Assembly: GCA_947630515.1 (NCBI GenBank)
Contig: CANRHY010000008.1
Coordinates: 1 to 16,467, forward strand
DNA length: 16,467 bases
From: an uncultured Bacilli bacterium
GTDB taxonomy: Bacteria > Bacillota_I > Bacilli_A > RF39 > UBA660
Reading direction: 5' to 3'
In this document: positions 1 through 8,385 of the stretch, one piece after another
Layout: the number at the start of each line of letters is the position of its first letter
Position numbering within the stretch: the stretch's first letter is position 1
Translations under genes and position numbers: made by a program
Notes under the pieces: model-generated
Database searches by the model: none
Told to the model about the DNA's origin: nothing
What the model saw: only the letters and a program-made list of their open reading frames with translations

Positions 1-252
1 TTTTGTCATACTATCATCTGCTAAAACACTAATATCATAATCCTTAAATAAAGAATCAAAAGAATCATACCTAAGAAGTTCTACTACTCTTGCCATAAAG
101 CACTCATTCAAATCTGGCTCTTTTAAAAACTTAATAGTATCTCCTACTTTAATTTTTTGTCTTTTTTCATCATATAATCTAAGTTCTATTCTTTTAGTTC
201 CATATAAAACATAATCATAAAACTTAGGTTGTAATTTCATTTCTATTTCCAT
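1..252 (-). CDS. ASCH-domain protein, C-terminus cut by window edge
   Basis: 84 codons are open from the ATG at 252 to the left edge, so the C-terminus is missing. The N-terminal half matches the ASCH (ASC-1 homology) fold pattern: a short strand ending in KLQP, then a helix and the motif GTKRIELRLYDEKR (residues 18-31), then VGDTIKF (about 37-43). In this family the G-x-K-x-x-E-x-R segment lines a cleft thought to bind RNA or nucleotides; small stand-alone ASCH proteins are mostly uncharacterised. An AGGAG ribosome binding site (258-262) sits 5 bases before the ATG and overlaps the TAG stop of the upstream ABC gene, so the two are probably co-transcribed and translationally linked. Family assignment is from motif recognition. 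Confidence 0.75.
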   Translation of the reverse strand, partial: MEIEMKLQPKFYDYVLYGTKRIELRLYDEKRQKIKVGDTIKFLKEPDLNECFMARVVELLRYDSFDSLFKDYDISVLADDSMTK

Positions 253-260
253 AAACACTC

Positions 261-2664
261 CTACTTATTCAAAATCGCATCCATTGGTTTCATTTTAGAT
301 ATCTTAACTATTGGTAAAATACTAGATATAAATGTAATTAAGAATACAAGAATATATATTACTAAAAATTGCCTAATACCTACTAAGAAAGGTGTTCCTA
401 TAACATGTAACATATCTTTAATAAATCCATTTAATACGTTTGAAACAACTACAAGTAATATAGAAGCTATAGTACCAGATATTATAGATATCAAAAATGC
501 TTCCCATAAGAATATCTTAGACACATCACTAATCTTTGAACCAAGCGCTCTTAAAACTCCTATTTCTTTCTTACGATAAGTAACACTATTAAACATAAAA
601 CTCATTATTAAAAGTACTGTAAATAATAAAAACACTAAACTTATATAAAATGCAATCTTACTTAAAACCTTAAATGTTGAGTATTCCATATATAACTCAC
701 CACTATAAGTAGTAACTAAAGATAAATCACTTTCTTGTGGATACTTAAGACTTAACTTTTCTATATCTACTGCATCTTCCATTTTATACAAAACTCCAGT
801 TTTCTTAAATGGTATACTTCTATATTCTTCTGCGTCCATACTGGATAAATACATATTTATATATTCTGTTGTGTCTAAATTATCAGTTGTATATACACCA
901 ACTACAGTAAGACCCTTTAAAGTTTCTTTAATATCGTCCATATAATCAAGTGAAATGTCTAAGTCTATTTTCTTACCTATAATATTTTTCTCATTTATAT
1001 AATGAGTATTAAAATTTCTACTAGCTTCTTCATAACTACATATAATTTGGTTTTTACAATACTCATACTCATAATTATTTAAGTTCTCATAATAATCATA
1101 ATCACGCATTGTTAAAAAGTCTAAACTTACAATAACTTCTCCCTTATTTAAACTACTTATATTTTTCCAAGACCCGCCATCATAATAAGTAACTTCACTA
1201 TCTAAAATACCAGTTGAAACATATTCTTTCTCTTCACTAAAATTAACATAATAACCATATTCTTGAGTTAAAGAAGACCTTTTACTAACTTCTAAAGTAT
1301 CTCTAAAACTACTATTTACAAATACCTTTTGTAAAACATTAGAAATATACTCATCATTTGTATTAGATAAATCATAATTAATAATACCTACTATCTTAAC
1401 TTTTCCAGTATCTCCAAAATAATATGTATAATCTGTATTAATTATATCTTCATAGCTAGCAGGTCTAAATATATTAGATTTAACATATTCATTATCATTA
1501 ACAGTCTCATATACTTCTACTCCTGTATTAATAAACTTATCTGCTATATAATTAGAAATAACTATCTCATTACCATTACTTGCTTCTCTTCCTATAATAT
1601 CTTCTTTTATTATAGATTTTAAATCATCTGTTTCAACTACTTCTATTCCACCATTAGCACCATATCCCATACCATTTGCTATCTCTATATGAAATACCTC
1701 TTCTGGATAACTATTACTATCATAATATTCATATACCCCTCTTCCCTCTTTATTAAATGTTTTCTTTACTTCTTCATTTTGCTTATCTGTATATTGTGCC
1801 TTATTTATAGAAACAAACCCATCACTATCTTTATGTACATAATTACTTCTTACCACAACAAACTCTTCATTATTTTCTTTAACATTTTTCTCTAACTCTT
1901 TATCATAATTATAATTAGACAAAGTATCAGAACAACTTAAAAATCCTAAAGTAAATATAATTAACACTATAGTAAAAAATAACTTAACTTTCTTATGTTT
2001 TAAACTACCTAACCCTAACTTAAAACTGCTCTTTAGTGGTAACTTAGAATTAATAGTTTTATATTCACTTGTTACTTTTCTTCTTTTAACTTCTTTTGTA
2101 TCACTTACAACTTTACCATCTTTAATTTCTATAATTCTATCCCCATACTTTTCATCATGCGAAACAATTAAAACTAACTTATCTTTAGAAATCTCTTTTA
2201 AAAGTTCCATTACCCCTTTACCAGTTTTAGAGTCTAAATTTCCAGTAGGCTCATCAGCAAGTATTATCTTAGGATCTTTAATAAGGGCTCTTGCTATAGC
2301 TACCCTTTGCTTTTGCCCTCCAGAAAGTTCATTTACCTTTCTAAGTTTTAACTCACTTAACTCAAGACTTTCCAGCAACTTATCTATTTTTTCACTAGAA
2401 ACCTCCTTTTGTTGAAGCTCTAATGCAAGAGTAGTCTTTCCCCGTAAAAGATAAACTACTCTTTCCTAAAATAACCATATCCCCACTATCATACTTATCT
2501 AAGCCTCCTATTATATTAAGTAAAGTTGATTTACCACTTCCACTTTTACCTAATATAAAAGTCATACCCTTTTCTTCTAACTCTAAACTAACATAATCTA
2601 ATGCTTTAGTACTTTTACCTTTTTTAGATTTATAAGTTTTACATATATCATTTAACCTAATCAC
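261..2664 (-). pseudogene. ABC transporter ATPase-permease fusion, disrupted in the ATPase domain
   Basis: The two pieces together form one MacB/FtsX-type fused exporter. The first piece starts at GTG 2664 (AGAGG site 8 bases upstream), carries Walker A GKSGSGKST (residues 39-47) and ends at a TAG near 2395. The second piece, open in the +1 frame from about 2470, carries the signature LSGGQKQR, Walker B IILADEPTGNLD and the H-loop IVSHD. It then has TM1, a ~400-residue extracytoplasmic domain and three C-terminal TM segments of the FtsX fold ending near 261. The Walker A-to-signature distance is too short: after KDY the text jumps to TLALELQQKEVSSEKIDKLL, lacking the roughly 25 residues that normally hold the Q-loop (usually xGFIFQ). 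This is therefore an internal out-of-frame deletion, not a simple one-base shift. As sequenced, no intact ATPase is made. The permease half might be expressed alone, but its apparent TTG start has no good ribosome site. An assembly error remains possible. Confidence 0.8.
2427..2463. repeat. 9-bp inverted repeat at the ABC gene break
   Basis: AAGAGTAGT (2427-2435) and ACTACTCTT (2455-2463) are perfect inverted copies separated by 19 bases. They lie exactly where the ATPase reading frame is lost. Whether the hairpin promoted the deletion is inference. Confidence 0.6.
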
Positions 2665-2684
2665 TACTAACACCTCTTAATAAA

Positions 2685-2693
2685 ATTATATCA
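2685..2693 (-). promoter_or_regulatory. Extended -10 promoter of the ABC transporter gene
   Basis: The minus strand reads TGATATAAT here, a consensus TATAAT with the TGn extension, about 20 bases before the GTG start. The -35 region (around 2708-2713, TTTTTA) is weak, as is common for extended -10 promoters. Confidence 0.5.
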
Positions 2694-2754
2694 TTTAACT
2701 AACAATTTAAAAACAAAATTTTAATAAAAAACACAATGAATAAACCATTATGCC

Positions 2755-4356
2755 TTATTTTAAAGTAATAATATATTTTCTATCTCTAATATTTATATCT
2801 AAACTAATTTCTGTAGCATTCTTAATATCCTTAGGAACTTCTATATATACATTATTTGTATCTATATCCAAGTCTTTTACAGGATAATACTTAGTAACTA
2901 TATTATTATTAATACTATAAGTAACACTACCAAATAAACTAATAAAATCACTACTACTTGTTAAATACTTCTTAATATAATCTTCAGTTTCTATTAAAGT
3001 ATCAACATTAACTTTTAAAATAGTTTTATCACTCATACCAAACCCACTAGCTGTAATATTTTTACTTCCCTCATAACATTCAGTCACACAATAAGTATAA
3101 CGCTCTGTAAAACTATCAGCAATTTGATAAGAATTAACTGTAAATTCACCTACTGCTATAGAACTATCTTCTAACTCTACTTTATCCCCTATATTTAAAT
3201 ATTGATAATTCTTTTCATCTAATAAGAAATTATTAACCTTAATATTTACGTCTTTATATCCAGAAGCAATCTCTCCATTTACTATATTAACGTCATCTAC
3301 AATTCTAAAAACAGCTTTATTTATTTTTATATCTTTAGGAATATCAAAAACAAACACATAATTATTACTTGCCCCAGGATACAAAGTTGAATTTTTTGAA
3401 AATCCTTCTCCAAAATCTCTAAAATAATCAGTAATTGAATAATTAGGAACATATATAGTATCATTTATAAGTAATCTTAAACTATCAGTAGGTATATTAA
3501 CTTTACCACTATTAGTGTTTTCCATATTAACTTTAACTACTACATACTTTTCATCTTCTACTATTTTTTTACCACTATAATCTACGTCACTTACATATGC
3601 ATCTAATACTTTAAATAAAACCCCATCTACATTAAAGTTTTCACTTACTTTATAAGTTTTACCATAAACAGAAAAATGTAAAAATAAGAATACTACCAAA
3701 ACCAAAAACAAAACACTACCTATTATAATAAGTATAAACTTATTTTCAAAAAAATAGTACTTAAATTCTCTTAAAAAACGTCTTGCTCTTCTTTTATATT
3801 TATAAGAATTTTCTCCAAATGTAACTTCAATTTCTTCTTGGTCTTCTTCAGCTATATCTAAGTCTGCCAAATCTTTTTTAAAATCAAATTTCTTGACGTC
3901 AAACCCAATCGCACGAATAATACCAAAAATCAAAAATGCATACTGTGGTAAATACAAAAGAACTACGACATCTCTATAAGCTCTTACTACCCTTACGTCT
4001 AATGGTGTATTAGCTAAATTTTGAAATAAATTAAAATACACTAATAATGAAACAAATAAAACTAAATAAAATAAACACAAAAATATATAATATAATCTAC
4101 TTTTATTTTTCCACCTCATTAAAAAATAAATAAATAACGATATTACGAGTACCAAAATAATAGCAATAAACATATAAAAATTAATAAATCCACCACTAAT
4201 ATTTCCTAAAGTATAAAATCCATTTTTAACATAATCATTAAAAAATACAAATAAACTATGAAAACGAATTAGTAAATATAAAAGACCTACACTTAGTATT
4301 GCATGTATAATTCTAAAATGCTTTATCAAAAATGCATAAGGCTTTTTAATAATCAC
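2755..4356 (-). CDS. Polytopic membrane protein with large extracytoplasmic C-terminal domain
   Basis: Not recognised as a named protein. Four hydrophobic segments lie at about residues 15-31, 58-80, 88-108 and 129-150. A charged cytoplasmic stretch (150-205, with an acidic run then KRRARR) and a fifth segment at about 206-228 follow. The remaining ~300 residues should be outside the cell and are beta-strand-like. The part from about 268 (KYVVVKVNMENTNSGKVNIP, then a proline/tyrosine-rich strand and YPGASNNYVFVFDIP) resembles DUF4352-type immunoglobulin-like domains, and a second similar domain seems to follow from about 375. The start is GTG 4356 behind GGAGG (4366-4370, spacing 9), with a good promoter just upstream. 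A role in envelope sensing or assembly is a guess from topology only. Confidence 0.75.
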   Translation of the reverse strand: MIIKKPYAFLIKHFRIIHAILSVGLLYLLIRFHSLFVFFNDYVKNGFYTLGNISGGFINFYMFIAIILVLVISLFIYFLMRWKNKSRLYYIFLCLFYLVLFVSLLVYFNLFQNLANTPLDVRVVRAYRDVVVLLYLPQYAFLIFGIIRAIGFDVKKFDFKKDLADLDIAEEDQEEIEVTFGENSYKYKRRARRFLREFKYYFFENKFILIIIGSVLFLVLVVFLFLHFSVYGKTYKVSENFNVDGVLFKVLDAYVSDVDYSGKKIVEDEKYVVVKVNMENTNSGKVNIPTDSLRLLINDTIYVPNYSITDYFRDFGEGFSKNSTLYPGASNNYVFVFDIPKDIKINKAVFRIVDDVNIVNGEIASGYKDVNIKVNNFLLDEKNYQYLNIGDKVELEDSSIAVGEFTVNSYQIADSFTERYTYCVTECYEGSKNITASGFGMSDKTILKVNVDTLIETEDYIKKYLTSSSDFISLFGSVTYSINNNIVTKYYPVKDLDIDTNNVYIEVPKDIKNATEISLDINIRDRKYIITLK

Positions 4357-4384
4357 TTTTACCCGCCTCCTTATTCTATATATA

Positions 4385-4413
4385 ATTATATAAAAAAAAA
4401 GAATAAATTACAA
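4385..4413 (-). promoter_or_regulatory. Sigma-A-type promoter of the polytopic membrane protein gene
   Basis: On the minus strand TTGTAA (4408-4413), a 17-base spacer and TATAAT (4385-4390) precede the GTG at 4356. The -35 box overlaps the region just after the LysM gene stop, so the membrane protein gene can be transcribed on its own. Confidence 0.6.
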
Positions 4414-4417
4414 GAAC

Positions 4418-4741
4418 CTATTCTCTATAAAATATCATTTGTCCAGGAAGTAAATAAATACTTTTATTTTGTGAAACTAACTCGCTTTCCTTACTACCAA
4501 AAATATTAGAAACACTCTTTAATGTATCATCTTCTTTAGTAATATAATATTGAATACCTTTTTTAGGAATAATAATAGTTTGATTTGGATAAATATATTC
4601 TTCCTCTTTCATACCATTTAACTCCGCGACTAACTTAGGATTAACGTCAAACTTCCTACTTATACTATATAAAGTATCTCCTTCTTTTATAGTATAATAA
4701 GTGTAATACTCTGTATCCATAACTTTTCTAAATTCAAACAT
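4418..4741 (-). CDS. Double LysM-domain protein without signal peptide
   Basis: A 107-residue protein made almost entirely of two LysM domains, at about 15-60 (YTIKEGDTLYSISRKF ... YPNQTIIIP) and 65-106 (YITKEDDTLKSVSNIF ... LLPGQMIFY). LysM modules bind N-acetylglucosamine in peptidoglycan or related glycans. The second copy is more diverged (EDD in place of EGD). There is no hydrophobic N-terminus, so export by Sec is not supported. LysM proteins made in the cytoplasm without a signal are known among spore-coat morphogenetic proteins (SafA, SpoVID), but nothing else here shows sporulation. An AGGTGA site lies 6 bases before the ATG, and a TATAAT (4760-4765, minus strand) in the short upstream gap could give it its own promoter. 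Confidence 0.8.
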   Translation of the reverse strand: MFEFRKVMDTEYYTYYTIKEGDTLYSISRKFDVNPKLVAELNGMKEEEYIYPNQTIIIPKKGIQYYITKEDDTLKSVSNIFGSKESELVSQNKSIYLLPGQMIFYRE

Positions 4742-4784
4742 AACTCTTCACCTATATTTATTATATGATAAATATATAATTTGG

Positions 4785-5825
4785 TTATTTATAATAAATA
4801 TATGCTTTCAAAGAATTATTAAAATTAAGTTCAAAATAATGTGCAACTAATATTAAAGAATTATTATTATATCTATACAAATTATCTCCACTTATAAAAT
4901 AAATATTATCTTTAACACTATCTAAATAATTAGCTTCCCCTTTAAAATAAGTATTAATAACTTTTTCATTTTCCTTATAACCAAAAGTATTATTAACTAT
5001 ATTTTTATCTGTTTCTTTTTCTATAAAAAATGTAAGTCCACCCCTATATTCTTTACTACTTGAAGTTTTCTTCTTCCCATTTACTATCTTAAAAAATCCA
5101 TTAGTCCCATTACCCGCGATTGTAACTTTTCTCTTTTTATAATTTACTTCATATAAAGTATTATCTTTTTCATCAAAAATATATATACTATTTTTGTATT
5201 CTCCCACTACCCTGCTAGAATAATTAATATCATAATTAGTCTTAATAGTCTTATATTCTCCACTTTTAATATCTAAAACTATAATATCACTAAAATAGTA
5301 ATCATCTGTATAATTAGGAAAAATAATATAACCATTAGTACTATACATTAAATCATTAGAATACCTATCTTTAGAAAAAATATTTATAGTTTTATATTCA
5401 CTTCCATTTAAATAATAAAATCCATCATACTTCCATATTAAAATATATTCATTTTTACTTAAATTCTTATTATAATAAAAATCATTTGTATTATTAACTT
5501 TAATATCACTGTCCACTACTTTATTATATAGAGTATCCCCGTCTTTACACATAGAGTATCCTTTATACCCTTTTAAATCTAAAGTAACACAACCTTCATT
5601 TACTTTTATATCTTTTACACGCTTCTTAAAAAACTTTCTCTTTTCATAAAACTTATAATTATAAGTAGTATTATCATAATTAACTTCAAAATACATAGAA
5701 TTATCTTTATAAACTTCTAAAACACTATTACCATTTACTTTATATGTAATACTATACTCTCCAGTAAAATACTTAATAAATAATATTAAAACTAATATAA
5801 CCAAAACATAAAATAACTTCTTCAT
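4785..5825 (-). CDS. Membrane-anchored tyrosine/asparagine-rich protein, possibly beta-propeller
   Basis: Not recognised. Residues 5-18 form a single hydrophobic signal-anchor (FYVLVILVLILFIK), and the remaining ~325 residues are hydrophilic, rich in Y, N, K and D, and predicted outside the membrane. Repeated strand-turn patterns of the kind 'xIYIFDEKDNTLYEVNY', 'NIYFISGDNLYRYNN' and 'SDIIVLDIKSGEYKTI' look like blades of a DUF5050-like or WD-like beta-propeller; this is inference from pattern only. The start is supported by AGGTGAGG immediately before the ATG. An intrinsic terminator separates it from the thioredoxin gene upstream, so it probably has its own transcript or depends on read-through. 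Confidence 0.65.
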   Translation of the reverse strand: MKKLFYVLVILVLILFIKYFTGEYSITYKVNGNSVLEVYKDNSMYFEVNYDNTTYNYKFYEKRKFFKKRVKDIKVNEGCVTLDLKGYKGYSMCKDGDTLYNKVVDSDIKVNNTNDFYYNKNLSKNEYILIWKYDGFYYLNGSEYKTINIFSKDRYSNDLMYSTNGYIIFPNYTDDYYFSDIIVLDIKSGEYKTIKTNYDINYSSRVVGEYKNSIYIFDEKDNTLYEVNYKKRKVTIAGNGTNGFFKIVNGKKKTSSSKEYRGGLTFFIEKETDKNIVNNTFGYKENEKVINTYFKGEANYLDSVKDNIYFISGDNLYRYNNNSLILVAHYFELNFNNSLKAYIYYK

Positions 5826-5843
5826 ATCCTCACCTTTAGAAAA

Positions 5844-5867
5844 AATAAGTTAAAACATTAACTTATT
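5844..5867 (-). terminator. Intrinsic terminator after the CGNC thioredoxin gene
   Basis: On the minus strand AATAAGTTAA pairs perfectly with TTAACTTATT around a 4-base TGTT loop, followed by a T run. The hairpin includes the stop codon of the thioredoxin gene. Confidence 0.7.
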
Positions 5868-6336
5868 TAATTACACCAAATTCTTTTAACTCTTCTATTA
5901 AACCGTCTTTATCTCTTGCCCCGCCAAAATGATTAACTACTTCCCCGTTTTGAGTCAAAAACACATAAGGAATATGTCCATCATATTCATTTTCACTAAT
6001 ATTGTAAGTATTTATTAAAGTATCATATGTCTCTTTATCTTCTTTTTCTAAAATATCTATTTCATACCAATATACTTTAAAATCATATTTCTTTAATACC
6101 TTACTCATAGATTCCTTTAAAGCTGCGCAGTTGCCACACCAACTTGTTCCTACTACAGTAACTATTTTTTCACTACTCTTAGTATCTTTTAGCCATGCAT
6201 TTATACTTGGGTTTTCCTTTAAATTCTTATATGAATTTCTATTATCCCAATTAACTAAAATAGCTAAAACTGTAAACAAAACTATAATAACTGCTGCGAT
6301 AATAACAATTTTTAAATTAACCTTACTTTTCTTCAT
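5863..6336 (-). CDS. Membrane-tethered thioredoxin-like protein (CGNC)
   Basis: An N-terminal TM segment (about residues 9-28, after a basic MKKSK start) anchors a thioredoxin fold outside the cytoplasm. The active site is SWCGNC with cysteines 67 and 70, and the cis-proline is in HIPYVF (Pro123). The spacing and the WY-E/D-ID strand between them fit the thioredoxin superfamily, with a longer helical insert than classical thioredoxin. CGNC is unlike CGPC (reductants) and CPHC (DsbA-like oxidants), so direction of electron flow cannot be read from it. The ATG directly abuts the stop of the upstream paralogue, indicating one operon and translational coupling. Likely role: thiol exchange or disulfide handling of exported proteins. 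Confidence 0.85.
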   Translation of the reverse strand: MKKSKVNLKIVIIAAVIIVLFTVLAILVNWDNRNSYKNLKENPSINAWLKDTKSSEKIVTVVGTSWCGNCAALKESMSKVLKKYDFKVYWYEIDILEKEDKETYDTLINTYNISENEYDGHIPYVFLTQNGEVVNHFGGARDKDGLIEELKEFGVIK

Positions 6337-6852
6337 TTATAATTCTACACCTAAATCCTTAAGTTCACTAATTAAAGAACTTTCACTTCTTTCACCACTA
6401 AAATATCCTACATACTCTCCATCTTTTACAACAAATACATAAGGGTATCCATCAAAACCTCTATTTTCAATATCAAAAGTATCTAGTACTATATTGTATT
6501 CTTCCTCACTTCTTTTTTGTAATGTATCCATCTCAAACCAATATAAATCAAATCCATAACTTTCATATACTTTATGCATTATAGGTTTTAAATTTTGACA
6601 ATGTGGACACCAAGAAGCCGCTACTGCTGTAACAACAACTCCATCTTTCACATCTTCTTGCCAGTCATATGCACTCTTATTCTCTTCTTCATAAACCTCA
6701 TCAACATCGTCTACATATTCCTCATTTGTATCCTCTACTTCTATAGGCTCATCTTTTATCTTATCTTTAAAAACTATAGCTAAAACTATAAATACAACAA
6801 ACACTACTACTATTGAAACAATTATAATTAATTTTGACTTATCTTTTTTCAT
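6337..6852 (-). CDS. Membrane-tethered thioredoxin-like protein (CPHC)
   Basis: A basic start (MKKDKSK), a TM segment at about 8-28 and an acidic linker (about 32-60) precede a thioredoxin fold. Its active site is SWCPHC (Cys82, Cys85) and its cis-proline is in GYPYVF (Pro137). CPHC is the motif of DsbA-type oxidants, so this copy could oxidise exported proteins while its CGNC neighbour plays another part; that split is inference. The start is placed at 6852 because GGGAAGTG lies just before this ATG. An in-frame ATG at 6867 exists but has no ribosome binding site and would itself contain that signal. It is a paralogue of the following gene, most likely an old tandem duplication. Confidence 0.85.
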   Translation of the reverse strand: MKKDKSKLIIIVSIVVVFVVFIVLAIVFKDKIKDEPIEVEDTNEEYVDDVDEVYEEENKSAYDWQEDVKDGVVVTAVAASWCPHCQNLKPIMHKVYESYGFDLYWFEMDTLQKRSEEEYNIVLDTFDIENRGFDGYPYVFVVKDGEYVGYFSGERSESSLISELKDLGVEL

Positions 6853-6872
6853 AATATCACTTCCCATATATA

Positions 6873-6901
6873 ATTTTATAATAAAATAACTAAAATTACA
6901 A
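6873..6901 (-). promoter_or_regulatory. Promoter of the thioredoxin pair
   Basis: On the minus strand TTGTAA (6896-6901), a 17-base spacer and TAAAAT (6873-6878) sit just upstream of the CPHC thioredoxin start. The -35 box touches the 3' end of the preceding gene. Confidence 0.5.
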
Positions 6902-6902
6902 G

Positions 6903-7304
6903 TTAATGCTTATAAACTAAATAAATTTCATACCCACTCACACCCATTATTAATAAATATAATATAGGTTTTAAGACTTTACTTATTAGAAACACACTAC
7001 TAATAAACTCTTTAGAGTTATCCACATACCCAAATATATTGGATAGAATTAATCCTAATATAAAACTAGCAAATACCCCAATTATTATACAAATAATATT
7101 CTTACTTAACCTTACTTTTCTATTTCTAGTACTATAATTTATAGTAACAGACGAAAGAAAGAACAAGCATATAAAATTCATTATTAAATATATTAAACCA
7201 TAGGAGTTAGAACTACCATTTAAATATATAAAGAACTCTATTATAGTAAGTATTATAAAAATAAATGTAATCAAACTGTAAATACTTTTAATTATTTTAT
7301 TCAT
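6903..7304 (-). CDS. Small four-TM membrane protein, unknown
   Basis: 133 residues with four hydrophobic segments (about 9-28, 36-57, 69-92 and 104-128), short loops and a basic loop TRNRKVRLSK between TM2 and TM3. No family is recognised. AGAGGTGG lies a few bases before the ATG, and a near-consensus promoter is found directly upstream. It has the shape of small integral membrane proteins of Firmicutes; no function can be proposed. Confidence 0.7.
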   Translation of the reverse strand: MNKIIKSIYSLITFIFIILTIIEFFIYLNGSSNSYGLIYLIMNFICLFFLSSVTINYSTRNRKVRLSKNIICIIIGVFASFILGLILSNIFGYVDNSKEFISSVFLISKVLKPILYLLIMGVSGYEIYLVYKH

Positions 7305-7321
7305 ATTCCACCTCTAAAAAC

Positions 7322-7350
7322 ATTATACACTTAATTTAATAAAATGTAAA
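7322..7350 (-). promoter_or_regulatory. Promoter of the four-TM protein gene
   Basis: On the minus strand TTTACA (7345-7350), exactly 17 bases, then TATAAT (7322-7327). One of the better promoters in the window. It overlaps the divergent promoter for the gene at 7404. Confidence 0.65.
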
Positions 7351-7363
7351 ATAAAGGTATAAT
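7335..7363 (+). promoter_or_regulatory. Promoter of the ferritin-like gene
   Basis: TATAAT at 7358-7363 with a weak TTTAAT (7335-7340) 17 bases upstream, about 40 bases before the ATG at 7404. It overlaps the divergent promoter on the other strand. Confidence 0.4.
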
Positions 7364-7403
7364 TTACTTTTTATTTAAACATACTATAACTAGGTGAATA
7401 AAA

Positions 7404-7841
7404 ATGAGTGAAAGTAAAGAATTATTAATACTAATCCATGATAATTGTAAAATGGGTGTATCTAGTACAAAAGAACTTCTAAAACTAATTAAAGAAAAGG
7501 ATAACAAAATTAAATTTCTATTAGAAGAAGAACTTCAAGAATATGAAAAACTCTATAAAGAATGTAACACTCTTATGAAAAAAGAAAAAGTAACTATCGA
7601 ACATGGTACATTCTTAAAAGACTTAACAGCTAATACCGCTATGAAAGTAGAAGTATCAAAAGACAATAGTGACGCTAAAATAGCAAGTATTCTATCACGT
7701 GGTTTCAACATGGGTAACATTAACATAGAAGCAAAAATAAAAGATTACAAAAAAGAAGCTAACAAAAAAGTACTATCTTTAGCAAAAGAACTACTAGATT
7801 TTGGAGAAAACCAAATAAAACTCCTAAAGGATTACCTTTAA
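7404..7841 (+). CDS. Ferritin-like four-helix-bundle protein (DUF2383/PA2169-like)
   Basis: 145 residues, almost all helical and without signal or TM segment. The order of elements fits the PA2169/DUF2383 type of ferritin-like bundle found as small stand-alone proteins in Clostridia and Bacilli. It opens with LILIHDNCKMGVSSTKELL, follows with a helix LLEEELQEYEKLYKECNTLM, then a linker and third helix with KIASILSRGFNMGNINIEAK, then a final helix ending in ENQIKLLKDYL. Possible metal ligands are His13 and the glutamates of the second helix (EEELQEYE), but a full di-iron set is not evident. AGGTGA precedes the ATG. The gene is single and convergent with the antitoxin-like gene, overlapping it by 4 bases. 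Function in the family is not established. Confidence 0.65.
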   Translation: MSESKELLILIHDNCKMGVSSTKELLKLIKEKDNKIKFLLEEELQEYEKLYKECNTLMKKEKVTIEHGTFLKDLTANTAMKVEVSKDNSDAKIASILSRGFNMGNINIEAKIKDYKKEANKKVLSLAKELLDFGENQIKLLKDYL

Positions 7842-7984
7842 GAGTTTTTTATATCTTTCATAATATCTTCAAACATCTCTCTAACATTATGATAGCCTTT
7901 TTTTTGAATTTCCCCCTTTTCCATATCTTCCACTTCTTTTAAAGCTTCTAATAAGTCTTCACTAGGAACTTCTTTACTTTCCAT
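7838..7984 (-). CDS. Small RelB/DinJ-like antitoxin, orphan
   Basis: A 48-residue frame, ATG at 7984 to TAA at 7838. The protein is acidic and helical: MESKEVPSEDLLEALKEVED, then KGYHNVREMFEDIM. The second part matches the C-terminal pattern of RelB/DinJ-family antitoxins (a Gly-Tyr-x-x-hydrophobic-x-E-M/L-hydrophobic segment after an acidic helix), which is the toxin-wrapping tail. There is no room for the ribbon-helix-helix DNA-binding part, so it may be a trimmed antitoxin. No RelE/YafQ-like toxin is visible next to it. The ribosome binding site is weak (TAGGTTG). The last 4 bases overlap the end of the convergent gene. It could also be a chance-like remnant. Confidence 0.5.
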   Translation of the reverse strand: MESKEVPSEDLLEALKEVEDMEKGEIQKKGYHNVREMFEDIMKDIKNS

Positions 7985-8022
7985 AAATAACAACCTACTT
8001 TCTACTTAATATAATATCATAA

Positions 8023-8385
8023 TTAAAAGTTCTTTTTAAGTGTAAGTTCATTTTCTGTTAATGAAAGTTCTTGTTCTGCTAATGCTAAAATACTTTGTAA
8101 TATTAATAAACTATTTCTTTCATTAGATCCTATAATCATACCAATAGCCGTCATAAGCCCCGCACCACCTGAAATATTTCTAAAAATTCTAGCTATATCA
8201 TCTACTATAGATTGAGGTAAATCATTAGAAAATGCAGATGCGAAAAAAAACACAGGTATATAAATTTTTAATAATGTAAAATATTTTCGCAAACTCGTTG
8301 AAATATTATCTAAACGTTTCTCTATCATTTCATTGAGTTCCGCTATTTCTTTTAATCTTTTACTTTCTTTACTAAATTCTTCCAT
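8023..8385 (-). CDS. Two-TM small membrane protein, paralogue 3 (most downstream)
   Basis: The third of three tandem paralogues. It opens with the shared helix MEEFSKESKRLKEIAELNEM, then has two hydrophobic segments (about 37-56 and 73-93) around a short loop, the shared motif GSNERNSLLILQSILALAEQ, and a helical tail. It is the most diverged copy (LKEI rather than LMKI; an FFFASAF hydrophobic core) and lacks the KKLKLEPMEDNDGRI tail of the other two. The second of two adjacent ATGs (8385) is chosen because GGAGG lies 6 bases before it; this start is inside the end of the upstream copy. No family is recognised. The size and 2TM-plus-helix plan recall SLATT-type effectors or small immunity proteins, without real evidence. 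Confidence 0.7.
   Translation of the reverse strand: MEEFSKESKRLKEIAELNEMIEKRLDNISTSLRKYFTLLKIYIPVFFFASAFSNDLPQSIVDDIARIFRNISGGAGLMTAIGMIIGSNERNSLLILQSILALAEQELSLTENELTLKKNF

Noticed and set aside
1689..1895. Plus-strand hydrophobic open frame within the ABC permease gene (and similar ones at 4303-4509, 6131-6442, 6595-6783)
   Set aside because: These are antisense shadows of well-supported minus-strand genes, with no ribosome sites.
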